Source of the DNA: an uncultured Porphyromonadaceae bacterium
Lineage (GTDB): Bacteria; Bacteroidota; Bacteroidia; Bacteroidales; Muribaculaceae
Length of the DNA: 32,407 nucleotides
Direction: 5' to 3'
Assembly: GCA_947177615.1 (NCBI GenBank)
Contig: CAMWUY010000007.1
Span: forward strand, 1 to 32,407
Part shown: positions 32,151 to 32,407 of the stretch, in pieces
Position numbering within the stretch: position 1 is the stretch's first letter
Layout of the letters: the number at the start of each line of letters is the position of its first letter
The notes under the pieces: model-generated
The model's input: the letters and a program-made list of their open reading frames with translations, nothing else
Database searches by the model: none
Told to the model about the DNA's origin: nothing
Translations under genes and position numbers: made by a program

Positions 32151-32182
32151 CAAAATTAGCATAACTTCTGTGATTTGTCAAA
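32151..32182 (-). promoter_or_regulatory. Bacteroidota-type promoter of the ncRNA
   Basis: On the minus strand TTTG (32182-32179), a 20-nt spacer and TAATTTTG (32158-32151). Full consensus with the same spacing as the tRNA and TPR promoters. The start would fall near 32144-32147. Confidence 0.75.
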
Positions 32183-32183
32183 T

Positions 32184-32303
32184 AGTATAAGATACAATAT
32201 AAGGTGTAATATAAGTATTTAGATTTTTAAACATCAGTAACACAGGATAATATAAAAATCTAATATAAGTCTTAATATAACATATTCAGAATGTTAATAT
32301 AAG
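32184..32303. repeat. AATATAAG direct-repeat array upstream of the ncRNA promoter
   Basis: Seven copies of AATATAAG or a one-base variant start at 32184 (AGTATAAG), 32196, 32208, 32249 (AATATAAA), 32262, 32274 (AATATAAC) and 32296. Spacing is 12, 12, 41, 13, 12 and 22 nt, so most steps are close to 12 nt or a near multiple. The first copy lies directly behind the -33 box of the ncRNA promoter. The sequence is very AT-rich, but the regular phase argues against pure composition. Confidence 0.7.
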
Positions 32304-32407
32304 ATTACGTTCCCGAATTTGTGTGAAATTTTGTGGTCAGTTGATGAGATTGAACAGGCGGAAACGGATGTCACGCATCAGAAGTAAGAAGGGTGAAAGG
32401 ATAGGGA
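32304..32407. other. right edge; possible end of a further minus-strand gene
   Basis: From the edge, the minus strand reads an open frame ending MRDIRFRLFNLIN and TGA (32337-32339), which could be the C-terminus of a gene outside the window. On the plus strand an ATG at 32345 opens a basic frame (MRLNRRKRMSRIRSKK) to the edge. Only one can be real, and about 70-100 bp is too short to choose; the minus frame looks slightly more protein-like. Confidence 0.3.

Noticed and set aside
1-32407. Insertion sequences, integrases, prophage or attachment sites
   Set aside because: No transposase, integrase or phage gene appears in any frame; the tRNA at the left edge is cut by the window, so an integration event there cannot be judged.

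Overview
The window looks like a chromosomal piece from a gut Bacteroidota of the order Bacteroidales (a Muribaculaceae-like genome is plausible, but I cannot fix the genus). Three promoters with the Bacteroidota layout (TTTG at -33 and TAnnTTTG at -7) have the same 20-nt spacer: one before a tRNA at the left edge, one before the TPR gene at 30588, and one before a small RNA at the right edge. Shine-Dalgarno sites are poor, as usual in this phylum, and OPX/BY-kinase, MOP flippase, GIN-domain and M16 genes fit this group.

Layout. 1-32: 5' part of a tRNA on the minus strand (probably Phe). 224-1201: Na+/Ca2+ exchanger. 1538-1948: stand-alone hexapeptide acyltransferase. 2190-24427: one long rightward surface-polysaccharide locus of the Wzx/Wzy type. 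Its parts are export (OPX lipoprotein, BY-kinase co-polymerase, flippase); sugar-modification block A (VioA-like aminotransferase, ATP-grasp ligase, small PLP-fold protein, GNAT); a secreted serine hydrolase; a Wzy candidate; a WecF-like glycosyltransferase; modification block B (PglD-like acyltransferase, ACP, two SDRs, AMP-forming ligase, second ACP, KAS III); a small PglC-type phosphoglycosyl transferase; an MBL-fold hydrolase; a PglE-like aminotransferase; and a PglF-like 4,6-dehydratase. 24434-30366: a leftward operon of rpoN, an M16 peptidase, dusB, a GIN-domain protein and a second MOP flippase, whose 3' end meets the polysaccharide locus with a 6-bp gap. 30588-31268: membrane-anchored TPR protein. 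31365-31748: CrcB/Fluc fluoride channel. 31831-32145: a probable structured non-coding RNA on the minus strand, with promoter and terminator and an array of AATATAAG repeats just upstream.

How it may work together (inference). PglF and PglE would make a UDP-4-amino-4,6-dideoxy-HexNAc, block B would build a short (hydroxy)acyl chain on a dedicated ACP, the PglD-like enzyme would attach it to the 4-amino group, and the PGT would load this sugar on undecaprenyl phosphate. The VioA-like enzyme would make a dTDP-4-amino-4,6-dideoxyhexose, the ATP-grasp enzyme and GNAT would decorate its amine, and the WecF-like transferase would add it as the second sugar. The locus has only one recognisable glycosyltransferase besides the PGT, so a disaccharide repeat of two differently N-acylated 4-amino sugars is the simplest prediction. 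Block B is the most unusual part: a minimal fatty-acid/polyketide-like line inside a capsule or exopolysaccharide locus. No rmlA/rmlB and no UpxY/UpxZ-like regulators are present here.
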